NCBI GenBank assembly: GCA_938006335.1
Contig: CALLMF010000022.1
Coordinates: 62,001 to 126,000, forward strand
DNA length: 64,000 nucleotides
Source of the DNA: an uncultured Granulosicoccaceae bacterium
GTDB taxonomy: Bacteria > Pseudomonadota > Gammaproteobacteria > Granulosicoccales > Granulosicoccaceae
Reading direction: 5' to 3'
Shown piece by piece: positions 54,686 through 63,551 of this stretch. The position numbers and the translations under genes were made by a program. The notes under the pieces were generated by a model. The model had not been told where the DNA came from, did no database searches, and saw only the letters and a program-made list of their open reading frames with translations. How positions within the stretch are numbered: position 1 is the first letter of the stretch; every line of letters begins with the position of its first letter.

Positions 54686-56569
54686 GTGTCTGACGGCTCC
54701 CCCGAAGACAGACCGGACCAGGACGCGTTTCGCCGTTCCACGCGGGCATGTGCCCGAGCGATGGCTGACGATGGCTCGCTCGACGTCAGCTTCAGTGATG
54801 ATGCGGACGAAGGCGATGGCCCTCAGCTGCCCGCCTTGCCACCGGATGCCTCACGGCTCGACAAGATGGAGGCCCGCGGTCGCAGTGATGCGATAGCGCT
54901 TCATCGGCAGCATCACGACTCGCGCACACACGCTCGCCACGAGCCGGCGAGCGATACCTCGCAGCGCTTGTTCAGTCTTGCGGAACAGATGCGTGTCGAG
55001 ATGCTTGGCGCCAAGGACTTCGATGGGGTGGCCGTCAACCTGGATGTGGCGCTGGAGCGTCGCTATCGCAGCTTGTTGGACACCATCGATGCGGCTCCCC
55101 TGGCGGCCAGTACGAAGGTCAGCGGCACCAATACGCACGGGGGCCCACCGCAGAATACCCGGCTGGGTATCGAGCATGGCGCCGCCTTGTGGCTGCGCGA
55201 ACGCCTCGGTAAGTCCCTGCCACCCGCAGCGGCGGAAGCGGTCGCCGAGTGGCGCGACTATCTGGACGCCGAGGCGATGCCGGTGATCGCCGAGCGCGAG
55301 TTCGCACTCGATGATCAGGGAGCGTTTGCGCGCGATGTCGGCAGTCTGCTGCGATCGCTGGATCTCGACAGTGGGGACCTCTCGGAGTCGCCAGACGACA
55401 GTGAAGGTAGCGACGCCGTTGATGACGCGGCCGACGATATCGACAGCGCGGGCGATAGTGGTAGCGAAGAAGACAGTCTGCCCAGCGATGAGGAGTCCGG
55501 CGCCGACGAAGGTAGCGAGGAGGGCGCAGCGGAAGATGGCAGCGACGCGATAGAGCCAGACGAGGAAATCCCTGAGAGAAGTTCCGACCAGCCGGGTGCC
55601 AGTTGGCACGCTTCCGGGGATGGGGTGTCGGTCGCGCGACGCGGCGAGTACGACGTGTACACGCGTGACTACGACGAGGTAGTCAGCCCACTGGACATCT
55701 GCACCGTCGAGGAGTTGTTGCGCTTGCGCAAGTTGCTGGACACCCATCTTGGCGACTTGCAGCGCTCGGTCGGTCGGTTTGCCAATCGCTTGCAGCGTGT
55801 GTTGATGGCGCAGCAGCGGCGCAGCTGGGAGTTCGATCTCGATGAGGGGCAGCTCGATTGTTCGCGACTCACGCGCGTTCTTACCGATCCGCTTTCTGCG
55901 CTGACCTTCAAGCAGGAGACCGAGACGCCGTTTCGCGACACGGTGATCACCTTGTTGCTCGACAACTCGGGCTCGATGCACGGGCGCTCGATTCGCGTAG
56001 CAGCGGTGTGTGCAGACATCCTCTGTACGGTGCTCGAACGCTGTGGCGTGCGCACCGAAATACTCGGCTTCACGACGGTCGCCTGGAAGGGTGGGCGATC
56101 TCGCGAGCGGTGGGTGGATGACGGCTATCCGACTGACCCTGGTCGCCTCAACGACCTCCGGCACATCGTCTACAAGTCGGCCGACACACCGTGGCGCCAG
56201 GCACGGGTAAACCTCGGACTGATGATGCGCAAGGGTCTGTTGAAGGAGAATATCGACGGCGAGGCGCTGCAGTGGGCCTACGGCCGACTCATGGCGCGCG
56301 CGGAGCAACGCCGCATCCTCATGATGATTTCGGATGGTGCGCCGATAGATGATTCCACCTTGTCGACCAACAGCGGCCGCTACCTCGAGCGACATCTGCG
56401 ATATGTGATTCGTGAGATCGAGCGGGCTGACGAGCTCGAGTTGCTGGCCATCGGCATTGGCCACGATGTGGGGCAGTACTACGCACGGGCGGCCACCATT
56501 CACGATGTGGCGCAGCTCCCGGATGTCATGAGCCGTGAGTTGGTCGAGCTATTCAGCGGCCGCCAGTGA
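54686..56569 (+). CDS. cobT: Aerobic cobaltochelatase subunit CobT
   Basis: Partner of CobS in the CobN-S-T chelatase, 627 residues from GTG 54686. The N-terminal third is the CobT-specific domain. A strongly acidic, low-complexity linker occupies roughly residues 225-300. The C-terminal third is a von Willebrand A domain with the MIDAS motif DNSGSM at 426-431, followed by [15 protein letters not shown] and [10 protein letters not shown]. This architecture is diagnostic. It is the second gene of the cobS-cobT pair and is divergent from btuF-cobQ. Confidence 0.94.
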   Translation: MSDGSPEDRPDQDAFRRSTRACARAMADDGSLDVSFSDDADEGDGPQLPALPPDASRLDKMEARGRSDAIALHRQHHDSRTHARHEPASDTSQRLFSLAEQMRVEMLGAKDFDGVAVNLDVALERRYRSLLDTIDAAPLAASTKVSGTNTHGGPPQNTRLGIEHGAALWLRERLGKSLPPAAAEAVAEWRDYLDAEAMPVIAEREFALDDQGAFARDVGSLLRSLDLDSGDLSESPDDSEGSDAVDDAADDIDSAGDSGSEEDSLPSDEESGADEGSEEGAAEDGSDAIEPDEEIPERSSDQPGASWHASGDGVSVARRGEYDVYTRDYDEVVSPLDICTVEELLRLRKLLDTHLGDLQRSVGRFANRLQRVLMAQQRRSWEFDLDEGQLDCSRLTRVLTDPLSALTFKQETETPFRDTVITLLLDNSGSMHGRSIRVAAVCADILCTVLERCGVRTEILGFTTVAWKGGRSRERWVDDGYPTDPGRLNDLRHIVYKSADTPWRQARVNLGLMMRKGLLKENIDGEALQWAYGRLMARAEQRRILMMISDGAPIDDSTLSTNSGRYLERHLRYVIREIERADELELLAIGIGHDVGQYYARAATIHDVAQLPDVMSRELVELFSGRQ

Positions 56570-56635
56570 AAAGGCCACGCGGAATTCAGGGTTATACCTC
56601 TATACTGTGCGCAGCCACCCTCCCAGGACGCCGTT

Positions 56636-57082
56636 ATGGTCGAGGTCACACACCTCAAGCGCGAAGAACAGGGCACTCGCGACCTGCGTCGCGCGGGCCT
56701 GAAGGTCACGCTGCCACGCCTGCGCATTCTCGAAATACTGGAAGAATCTGATCCGCACCACCTCAGCGCGGAAGATATCTACAAGGATCTCTTGGCCAAC
56801 GATCACGACGTGGGCCTGGCAACGGTTTATCGGGTGCTCACCCAGTTCGAGGGGGCGGGCATTGTCACGCGTCACCATTTTGCCGGTGGCCAGGCCGTCT
56901 TCGAGCTCGACAATGGCGACAATCACGACCACATCGTGTGCATGAAGTCCGGCAAGGTGTCGGAGTTCAAGGACCCACAGATAGAAGAGCGCCTGATCGA
57001 GATCGCCGAGGAACTCGGGTACTCCTTGACCGACCATCGGATCGTCTTGTACGGGGTCTACAGGGACGAAAGCGACAGCTGA
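56636..57082 (+). CDS. fur: Ferric uptake regulator
   Basis: Iron-responsive repressor of 148 residues. The winged helix is in LRRAGLKVTLPRLRILEIL through GLATVYRVLTQFEGAGIV. Metal-site residues are visible: H41-H42, H80-H81, E90 and the H97-D98-H99 run. In the C-terminal zinc site only one cysteine, C102, is present (VCMKSGKV); the second position of the E. coli CxxC is Ser, as in the single-cysteine Fur of Pseudomonas. ATG 56636 follows a TATACT (56601-56606) that could be its -10. An AGGA ribosome site is present. Confidence 0.95.
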   Translation: MVEVTHLKREEQGTRDLRRAGLKVTLPRLRILEILEESDPHHLSAEDIYKDLLANDHDVGLATVYRVLTQFEGAGIVTRHHFAGGQAVFELDNGDNHDHIVCMKSGKVSEFKDPQIEERLIEIAEELGYSLTDHRIVLYGVYRDESDS

Positions 57083-57100
57083 ACTGGCGTTTGCGGGCGT

Positions 57101-57661
57101 TCATGTCGGGCCCAGTGACGTACCGAAGGCTTCGTTCCAGCGGGCACATTTTTCTTCCAAGGACAGAGAAGCCATCGCCGGGCTCGTAGAAGGAGCGCTG
57201 CAATACGGGATGCGGGCGAAGGCGGTGTCGCCTTTTTCGGTGTTCAGAACATGCCGTCTGAACAAGCGCTCAGCCGTTTTTCCGTTGAGTACCACCCGCT
57301 CGAGTTCCGGGTGACGCGCTGCGAGCGCTACAAGATCGTTTGGCACTTCCGAGTCGCGCACAATCGCGCTATCGAGGCTACCGGGACGCTCGCAGCGTGC
57401 CAGCACATCCCATACCCCCAGTGCGGCGTCGGTGACGTGCTTTACGCGCTCGTCATACGGCATGGCACTCACTTTGCCAGACTCCAACGGGAAGCCTGAG
57501 CAGTGTGCGAGTGCTATCGGCCAGAAGGCATTGCGCGGGTGGGCGTAGTATTGCCGCGCGACGAGCGATTGCACGCCCGGCATCGTGCCGAGCACCAGTA
57601 CGCGAAGCGAGACTGCCTCCAGCGGAGGGAGAGATTCGACGTGATGGTCGGTCAATGGCAT
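57101..57661 (-). CDS. DNA-deoxyinosine/uracil-type glycosylase
   Basis: Predicted base-excision repair glycosylase of about 186 residues in the uracil-DNA glycosylase superfamily (the HDG/family-6-like branch that removes hypoxanthine). Segments: RVLVLGTMPGVQSLVARQYY, AHPRNAFWPI, GVWDVLARCERPGSLD and VVLNGKTAERLF. The C-terminal IPYCSAPSTSPAMAS provides the substrate loop. ATG 57661 is preferred, though the frame is open back to 57724, where it would overlap the divergent MFS gene. Convergent with fur. Confidence 0.85.
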   Translation of the reverse strand: MPLTDHHVESLPPLEAVSLRVLVLGTMPGVQSLVARQYYAHPRNAFWPIALAHCSGFPLESGKVSAMPYDERVKHVTDAALGVWDVLARCERPGSLDSAIVRDSEVPNDLVALAARHPELERVVLNGKTAERLFRRHVLNTEKGDTAFARIPYCSAPSTSPAMASLSLEEKCARWNEAFGTSLGPT

Positions 57662-57704
57662 AGCCGTCACGATAGCGGCTTGCGCGTACGAGTGGTCTGT
57701 CCCG

Positions 57705-58964
57705 ATGATAATGTCGGCATTCACTCACCTAGCATTGCGAGACAACTCGATACCGGTGCAGCAATTGGCCTCAGCTCGTCCCCGTATGGGGCTCGTCATC
57801 GGTATTCTGGTACTGGCGTCGAGCACCAGCATCATGTCCACGGACATGTACACGCCAAGCTTGCCGGACCTTGCGACCTGGTTTGACACTGACGCTACGC
57901 GGGTACAGTTGACCATAAGCTTGAACATGTTGGCCTTTGGTCTTGCACAGCTGGTACACGGACCCTTGTCGGATCGATTTGGTCGGCGCCCGGTGTTGTT
58001 GTGTTCATTGGTGGCGGTGGCGGTGCTGTGCGTTGCCTGCACCATGGCGCAGTCAATCAATCAACTCATCGGCTTACGCATCCTGCTCGGTATTGCGGCG
58101 GCGGCTGAGGCGGTGATCGGTCTTGCGGTCATCAAGGACCTGTTCGATGAAAAGGAACAGATGCGGGCGCTGGCCTTGCTCGGTATGGTCATCGCGATCA
58201 CGCCTGCCGCGGCACCGATACTCGGAGGCTTTGTGCACGTGCACCTGGGATGGCAAAGCAATTTTTATGTGATTGCGGCAATGGCTCTTGTGTCCTTTGC
58301 TGCGGTCTTGAAATTTCTACCTGAGTCTGCGGTGGTTGATCGCCACGCACTTGGGCTTGAGCGCCTGGCCCTGGGCTACGGCGCCTTGTTGCGCAACACC
58401 GAATTCATGATGCACTCGATGATGTTGGGGCTCGGCCTGGGGCTGGTGTTCGTGTTCGTGACCGGAGCGCCGTTCGTGCTGATAGAGAATCACGGTATCC
58501 CTCCGGATCACTTTGGGTGGTTTCAGGCGACGATTGTCGTCAGCTTCTTCTTTGGTAGTTTGCTGGCGTCTCGCGTGGCAGAGCACTGGAGCAGTGAGCG
58601 CATGCTCGCCAGCGGCGTGATCGTTATCGTGATCGGTGCCGTGTTGCTGGGCGTCGTCGTGCTCTCGGGCTTGGAAACACCGCTGAGTTTCATCGCGAGT
58701 TATGCCGTCATCACTTTCGGCATGGGCAACCTGTTTGCGTCAGCGCCCAGTCGGGCCCTGCGTTCGGTACGAGAGGGCAGCGGTACCGCATCGTCCTTGT
58801 TGTCCGGTATCGAGCAAACCCTGGCGGCGAGTGCCGCTATAGCCATCAGTGTGCTACACGACGGCAGCTCCAGACCCATGGCCTGGGTCACCGGTGTACT
58901 GGCAGTTTTACTGGTCTGCCTGATGTGGCGGTCGGTGCGTGCCGCGCCGAGGCCTACTTCCTGA
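57705..58964 (+). CDS. Bcr/CflA-family multidrug MFS transporter
   Basis: Proton-coupled efflux carrier of the DHA1 family, 419 residues with 12 predicted helices. Motif A is GPLSDRFGRRPVLL after the second helix. The N-terminal STDMYTPSLPDLATWF is the Bcr/CflA hallmark, and ILGIAAAAEAVIGLAVIKDLF (shown in part) leads to motif C region ITPAAAPILGGFV. ATG 57705 or 57711 can serve as start. The 3' end overlaps the convergent DUF368 gene by 11 nt. Substrate unknown. Confidence 0.92.
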   Translation: MIMSAFTHLALRDNSIPVQQLASARPRMGLVIGILVLASSTSIMSTDMYTPSLPDLATWFDTDATRVQLTISLNMLAFGLAQLVHGPLSDRFGRRPVLLCSLVAVAVLCVACTMAQSINQLIGLRILLGIAAAAEAVIGLAVIKDLFDEKEQMRALALLGMVIAITPAAAPILGGFVHVHLGWQSNFYVIAAMALVSFAAVLKFLPESAVVDRHALGLERLALGYGALLRNTEFMMHSMMLGLGLGLVFVFVTGAPFVLIENHGIPPDHFGWFQATIVVSFFFGSLLASRVAEHWSSERMLASGVIVIVIGAVLLGVVVLSGLETPLSFIASYAVITFGMGNLFASAPSRALRSVREGSGTASSLLSGIEQTLAASAAIAISVLHDGSSRPMAWVTGVLAVLLVCLMWRSVRAAPRPTS

Positions 58965-59856
58965 TGGTGCGTTCCATGCCGATGATCAGCAAGGCACCCA
59001 GCACAGCCAGCAAGACGGCAAGCAGGGTAGTGAGATTGATGCCCGGAAGATACCAGTCGTAGCCCGTCACGAGGATCTTGGGATCACGGCCAGCGCGTTC
59101 CAGGGTGAGGGTGATGGCGTCCTTCCACGGCCAGATGATGGCGAGTGAGCCGATGACAAAGCCCGTCATCAGTGCCAGCGTTGCATCGGCGTATCGTTCG
59201 AACACCCACTTCAACACACGCGAGAATGCGAGCAGTCCTATGGCACAGCCTGCAGCAAGCGGAATCAGAATGCTGAAGTCGAACTCCGAGATCGCGCCAA
59301 GCACGAGCGCATAGTTGCCCATTAATATCAGAATGAAAGAGCCTGAAAGGCCGGGCAGAATCATGCTGGCGATCGCGACCACGCCGCACAGGAACACATA
59401 CCAGCTTGCATCGTTTTCGCTACCGGGCGTGAGCAATGCGATGGCTAGCGCAACGGCAGTGCCAATGACCAGAGCCAACCAGCGCGGTGCGCTCCAATAA
59501 CTGACACTGCGAGCAACGAATACGATTGAAGCGACGATCAACCCGAAGAAGAACGCCATGGTCAGTTGCTCGTGATTGAGCAGTAGCCAGTCGAACAAGC
59601 GCGCCAGAGACAGGATGCTGAAGGCCACTCCCGCAAGCAGGATCGCGAGCCAGCGCGCATCGACAGCGACAAGAAAGCCACGGATGTCACCGCGCAACAG
59701 TTGACGGAGGCTGGTGGCACCGATGCTGCCAAGCGCTGTGATCAATCGTTGATAGATGCCCGTGATCAGTGCGATCGTTCCACCGGACACGCCGGGGATC
59801 ACATTGGCGGCGCCCATGGCGATACCCTTGAGAAAAAGGCCAGCGTCCACTTTCAT
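58954..59856 (-). CDS. DUF368 membrane protein, undecaprenyl-phosphate flippase (PopT-like)
   Basis: Integral membrane protein of 300 residues with about eight to ten helices. The family signatures are GIAMGAANVIPGVSGGTIAL near the N-terminus and its internal echo ASMILPGLSGSFILILMGNY, which show the inverted repeat of this fold. DUF368 proteins have been identified as C55-P (undecaprenyl phosphate) translocases, recycling the lipid carrier for cell-wall and O-antigen synthesis. It starts just 2 nt after the upstream phosphoribosyltransferase gene ends, so the two are likely co-transcribed. Confidence 0.9.
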   Translation of the reverse strand: MKVDAGLFLKGIAMGAANVIPGVSGGTIALITGIYQRLITALGSIGATSLRQLLRGDIRGFLVAVDARWLAILLAGVAFSILSLARLFDWLLLNHEQLTMAFFFGLIVASIVFVARSVSYWSAPRWLALVIGTAVALAIALLTPGSENDASWYVFLCGVVAIASMILPGLSGSFILILMGNYALVLGAISEFDFSILIPLAAGCAIGLLAFSRVLKWVFERYADATLALMTGFVIGSLAIIWPWKDAITLTLERAGRDPKILVTGYDWYLPGINLTTLLAVLLAVLGALLIIGMERTIRK

Positions 59857-59858
59857 GT

Positions 59859-60422
59859 TCAGGAGTCGAGACTGTTGATGATGGGCGTCAGCCAGGGTTT
59901 GTGTACCGCGATCTCGGTATCGCTCAAGCCATCCAGTTCATAGGGCATCACCAGCCATTCGTCTGTGACATTGACGTGATAGTCGGGTGCCCGGCCGGTG
60001 CGATTGCGCGACGGTTTGTGCCAGACCACCGCCGTGCGGATGTCTTTTGGTGTATTGCGCTTGAGTCGTTTGGTCAGGCGCTGGATCGCCGCTTCCATGG
60101 TCAGACCTGAGGAGTACACATCGTCTACGATCAACAGGCCGCTGTCGTGCTCGAGCGTCTCGAGCAGGTATTGCGTGCCATGAATGCGCAACTCACGCTC
60201 GGGGTTGTCGATCATCTGTTCGTAGCTTGCGAGTCCACGATACGAGGTGCGGATGGCAATGTGGTCCGTGTGAATGCCCAGGGTTTGCAAGCACTCCTGC
60301 ACATAGATGCCAACCGTGCTGCCGCCTCGCCACAGCCCGACGATGGTATTTGGCCGGAATCCGGAGTCGGCAATGGCGACGCCCAGGCGGAAGGCGTCTT
60401 CGAGCAGAGACTGTTCGGTCAC
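59859..60422 (-). CDS. Phosphoribosyltransferase-domain protein, paralogue A
   Basis: Type I PRTase of about 187 residues. The PRPP motif is LLIVDDVYSSGLTM, and the WRGGSTVGIYVQECL loop resembles xanthine/hypoxanthine PRTases. It is clearly paralogous to the divergent gene at 60583 (shared LL-D/E-D-FRL, SGFRP, WRGG, LLIVDDV, KPSR and RAPDY blocks). The start is unclear: GTG 60422 is used here, but aligned similarity reaches a few residues upstream (towards a CTG at 60449 with GGAG before it), and the frame is open to TTG 60593. The substrate base is unknown. Confidence 0.82.
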   Translation of the reverse strand: MTEQSLLEDAFRLGVAIADSGFRPNTIVGLWRGGSTVGIYVQECLQTLGIHTDHIAIRTSYRGLASYEQMIDNPERELRIHGTQYLLETLEHDSGLLIVDDVYSSGLTMEAAIQRLTKRLKRNTPKDIRTAVVWHKPSRNRTGRAPDYHVNVTDEWLVMPYELDGLSDTEIAVHKPWLTPIINSLDS

Positions 60423-60582
60423 GAAACGCTTGGGAGTCGACGCTTTCAGTAGGTGCTCCGGTGGGGTAACTGAGGCGGGTGAAGTGTAAGCGAATCGGCG
60501 TCCTGCACGTCGGCATCGATACCGGTATCCCGATGCCCAAGGCCGTATGATCGAGCTCCCGACTGGTACGTATTGCTCACGT

Positions 60583-61176
60583 ATGGCAGACAAGCTCTAT
60601 CTCGATGCGCAAGGCCTGCTTGACGATTCGTTTCGTCTGGCAGCCGACGTCTATCGGTCTGGTTTTCGGCCCAGCTTCATCGTGGCGGTATGGCGCGGCG
60701 GAGCGCCGGTGGGCGTTGCTGTGCAAGAACTGCTCGCCTTTCGTGGCGTGCAGGCAGATCACATTACCGTGCGAACCGCGTCGTATCAGAACATTGATCA
60801 ACAGGCGAGCACCGTGAAGGTTTTCAACCTGTCGTACCTGGTGAAGAAGATCGCCGCGGACGATCGCCTGCTGATTGTTGACGACGTCTTCGACACTGGA
60901 CGGAGCGTCCAGGCGATCATCGACCGGCTCGCCACCTTGACGCGGCGCAACATGCCGCAGGATGTTCGGGTCGCCGTACCCTATTACAAGCCGTCTCGTC
61001 GTCAGGTGGAGCGTGCCCCCGACTATTTTGTCCATGAAACCGAAGCCTGGATCAAGTTTCCGCACTCGCTCGAGGGATTGACCACCGAGGAGATCGAGGC
61101 GAATCGGCCAGAACTTGCGGCCATACTGCGCAGCGTCCGTAGCGCTCAAGCCGCAAGCGGCGACCCGGTTGTCTGA
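60583..61176 (+). CDS. Phosphoribosyltransferase-domain protein, paralogue B
   Basis: Type I PRTase of 197 residues from ATG 60583. The PRPP-binding motif is LLIVDDVFDTGRSV and the pyrophosphate loop is AVWRGGAPVGVAVQE. YYKPSRRQVERAPDYFVHET matches the hood region of hypoxanthine-PRTase-like proteins. It is a paralogue of the divergent neighbour and keeps the canonical DDVxxTG, which paralogue A has changed to DDVYSSG. It probably salvages a purine or purine-like base, but substrate specificity is not readable. Confidence 0.87.
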   Translation: MADKLYLDAQGLLDDSFRLAADVYRSGFRPSFIVAVWRGGAPVGVAVQELLAFRGVQADHITVRTASYQNIDQQASTVKVFNLSYLVKKIAADDRLLIVDDVFDTGRSVQAIIDRLATLTRRNMPQDVRVAVPYYKPSRRQVERAPDYFVHETEAWIKFPHSLEGLTTEEIEANRPELAAILRSVRSAQAASGDPVV

Positions 61177-61296
61177 TTCTTGACCCGTGTCGCTCAGAGT
61201 TACTGCCATTGTTGCTCGTGTGTCGGTACCATCAGCGCTGATTGATGCAGTCGTGGCTACCGGCATCAAGTGATCTTCTTTTGACCTGGAGTCTCG

Positions 61297-61770
61297 ATGC
61301 CTTCGAATTCGCGTGATCAACACTCAGCGTCCGTCGTTGATCTCTCGGCATTCCGGGGAACCGGCAATACCGCTACCTCTTCGAGCCGCGCCTCGGCGGA
61401 GCTGCTGTCGCTACGTCAGTCACTGAGCTACGAGGCCTCAGTCGAGATCGATCAGCTCGACAGCCTCGAGCAGCGGCTCGCGCCCGAGGCCTTCGTCTCG
61501 ATTACTCGGCGCGTACGACAGCTGCTTGACCACGAATTCGGTCGCTTGCGAGTGCATCGCAGTCGCCGTCACTTCGTGGCTCGCCATCGTTCCATCGACA
61601 CGCTCATCGCGGGATTGCTTCGCGCGCAATTCTACGCCCAGCAGATCGTGCTTCCGGAGACCGACCAGCAGGGCGATCGAAACGAAGGCATGTGTGTCAG
61701 CCTCACCTGGGGTGTCGGACAGACAGGGCACGAAGCCGCGCTGGAGCGCGTGCGACGTCGTCAGCGCTAG
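61297..61770 (+). CDS. Hypothetical protein, 157 aa
   Basis: I do not recognise a family. The protein has a polar Ser-rich N-terminus (about 35 residues), then an Arg/Glu-rich, probably helical segment (SIRQSL-type: LLSLRQSLSYEASVEIDQLD, RVRQLLDHEFGRLRVHRSRR). It carries no signal peptide or membrane segment. ATG 61297 has a clear CTGGAG ribosome site, which supports it being real. It converges with the sugar kinase gene with a 4-nt overlap. Confidence 0.6.
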   Translation: MPSNSRDQHSASVVDLSAFRGTGNTATSSSRASAELLSLRQSLSYEASVEIDQLDSLEQRLAPEAFVSITRRVRQLLDHEFGRLRVHRSRRHFVARHRSIDTLIAGLLRAQFYAQQIVLPETDQQGDRNEGMCVSLTWGVGQTGHEAALERVRRRQR

Positions 61771-62696
61771 GGCTGGCCGCCAGCCAGAAAGCGCTCGACC
61801 GCATCGCGTCCCGGCATCGCGGCTATGGCGCCGCGCTGCGTGGTGGACAAGGCTGCCGCAGCATTGGCGAATCGCGCTGCCGCCTTCGGGTCACCGTGCG
61901 TAATCCACTCGGCGAGAAAAGCCCCGTCAAAGGTATCTCCCGCGGCGGTAGCGTCAATGGCGTCGACCGGGTAGCCAGGCACCACGGTGCGTTCTTGTTC
62001 AGTGGCAATGAGTGCTCCGTCGGAGCCCATGGTCATTGCGATCAATGGGCAACCCGCGTGGAGAAAATGATCGACGATGGCGTCCGCGTCGGTCAGCCCG
62101 GTCAGCTGCTGCGCGTCGTCCAGTCCCGGCAGCAACACGTCGCACCGACTGGCGATTTCCATGAACAAGGCGCGTGAGCGTGCAAGCGGCGCCAGCGACA
62201 GGCGCAGGTTGGTATCGAAGGAGACTCGCGTGCCGGTCTCGACGGCCTGGCCCACAGCAGCGAAAACGGCGTCAGCCGCCGACTCGGAAATAGCGACGCT
62301 GATGCCGGACACGTGCAGGGTACTCGTCGCGGCGATCGCCTCGGGAGCGATATCAGCCGGGCCCATTCTGGCCGCGGCACTTCCACGTCGGCGATAACTG
62401 AAGTGGTGGCCATCGTCGTCGTGGTTGACGAAGTAGACGCCGGTTTCTCCACCCGGCACCGTCTGCACCCAATCGGTGGCGACCCCTTCGAGCGCCCATA
62501 GCTCCAGGAAGCTTTTGCCAAAGTGGTCATCGCCGATGTGCGTCAGCATCCCGCTGCGCGCGCCGCACCGGGCGGCCGCTACGGCGCAGTTGGCCGTGTC
62601 GCCACCGTGTCCACCCAGGAAGCGCCCATCCGGTGCCTGGTTGAACTCGTACATCGGCTCACCAAGACACAGCAGGTCGATATCAGGTGTGGGCAT
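61767..62696 (-). CDS. kdgK: PfkB-family sugar kinase, probable 2-keto-3-deoxygluconate kinase
   Basis: Cytoplasmic ribokinase-family enzyme of 309 residues. N-terminal LLCLGEPMYEFNQAPDG and FLGGHGGDTANCAVAAARCG are typical of KDG kinases. The C-terminal PfkB signature is DATAAGDTFDGAFLAEW with the catalytic Asp. ATG 62696 is chosen because the long upstream frame runs antisense-like through the regulator gene. It lies 8 nt after a FadR-type GntR gene on the same strand and near a divergent dehydrogenase, which suggests uronate or KDG catabolism. A fructo- or tagatose-type kinase is an alternative. Confidence 0.85.
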   Translation of the reverse strand: MPTPDIDLLCLGEPMYEFNQAPDGRFLGGHGGDTANCAVAAARCGARSGMLTHIGDDHFGKSFLELWALEGVATDWVQTVPGGETGVYFVNHDDDGHHFSYRRRGSAAARMGPADIAPEAIAATSTLHVSGISVAISESAADAVFAAVGQAVETGTRVSFDTNLRLSLAPLARSRALFMEIASRCDVLLPGLDDAQQLTGLTDADAIVDHFLHAGCPLIAMTMGSDGALIATEQERTVVPGYPVDAIDATAAGDTFDGAFLAEWITHGDPKAAARFANAAAALSTTQRGAIAAMPGRDAVERFLAGGQP

Positions 62697-62704
62697 CGGG
62701 CGGG

Positions 62705-63394
62705 TCAATCCTCGAAGTAGTCCGGGTTGTCGCGCTGCACTTCGGCGATGGTGTTGTTCAATCGAGCGAGATGACGACGGACGGTGTCCAGCAGAGAGTC
62801 GCAATTGCGGTCGGCCAGATGCTCGACGATTTCGGCGTGATCGGAGTAGACGTCCCTGCAGCTGGCAACGTCCTTCAGCGACAGTATGCAGAGACGGTCG
62901 ACGGTAGCCTTGCAATCGGTGATCACTTCAATCGCACACTCGCAGCCGGCCATGCGGCAGATTTCAGCGTGAAAAACGGAATCCATCTGATGAAATCCCG
63001 TCAGGTCGTCTGTCTCGAGGCGTTCGAGCTGTTGCTGCAGCACCTCCTGCAATGCGCGCATGCTGGCGTCGTCAGGCCGTGAGCAGGCACGCCGTGCGAC
63101 CTCCAGCTCGACCGACAGGCGCATGAAACGAGCGCGTTTGATCGTCCCATTGGACATCGGCCGGACCACGGTGGCCCGTTGCGGTCGTATGTGCAGCAGA
63201 CGCAGGTTGTCGAGTCTTATGAACGCTTCGCGCACCGGTTGGCGCGAAATATCGTGCAGCTTGGCAACCTCGGCCTCTGACAAGCGAGTCCCGGGACGCA
63301 GCCGCATCTTGACGATGTCATCCCGTAGCGAATCAAAGATCGTGTCGGCAGTGGTGCGTCTTCCGAAATCCAGCGAGGCGGTTGTGTCACTCAT
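62705..63394 (-). CDS. GntR-family regulator, FadR/FCD subfamily
   Basis: Transcription regulator of 229 residues. The N-terminal winged helix (IVKMRLRPGTRLSEAEVAKL, then ISRQPVREAFIRLDNLRLL) is followed by an FCD effector domain. FCD metal-ligand features include the Asp/His residues in QMDSVFHAEICRMAG and YSDHAEIVEHLADRN. It is coupled to the kinase gene and divergent from an SDR gene; an inverted-repeat operator lies 90 nt upstream. By analogy with UxuR/ExuR-type regulators it probably senses a sugar acid. Confidence 0.92.
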   Translation of the reverse strand: MSDTTASLDFGRRTTADTIFDSLRDDIVKMRLRPGTRLSEAEVAKLHDISRQPVREAFIRLDNLRLLHIRPQRATVVRPMSNGTIKRARFMRLSVELEVARRACSRPDDASMRALQEVLQQQLERLETDDLTGFHQMDSVFHAEICRMAGCECAIEVITDCKATVDRLCILSLKDVASCRDVYSDHAEIVEHLADRNCDSLLDTVRRHLARLNNTIAEVQRDNPDYFED

Positions 63395-63483
63395 TTTGCG
63401 GCCGTTTTGTGCAGAGGTCGTAAGCGGATGCGAGCAGTCAGTCGTCGCAGGAATCTCTCATGTTGGCGCTGGACCAGTGATGA

Positions 63484-63509
63484 CTTCTGGTAAACTACCA
63501 TACCAGAAG
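63484..63509. promoter_or_regulatory. GntR/FCD-type operator in the divergent promoter region
   Basis: CTTCTGGTA (63484-63492) and TACCAGAAG (63501-63509) are exact inverted arms around 8 nt. A nested TGGTA-AAC-TACCA (63488-63500) shares the left arm. TGGT/ACCA half-sites are the known preference of many FadR/GntR FCD regulators. The site lies between the gntR-type start (63394) and the SDR start (63552), so it can control both. Confidence 0.78.
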
Positions 63510-63551
63510 GGGGCGCGCTGCTTACCCGCTCAACAATACAGGGGTACCGTG

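Noticed and set aside
53532-54749. 405-codon minus-strand frame antisense to cobS
   Set aside because: CobS motifs ([16 protein letters not shown]) fix the coding strand as plus.
54851-56503. 550-codon open frame antisense to cobT
   Set aside because: cobT has unmistakable family motifs (DNSGSM vWA site, acidic linker). The antisense frame is an artefact of high G+C codon bias and has no recognisable domain.
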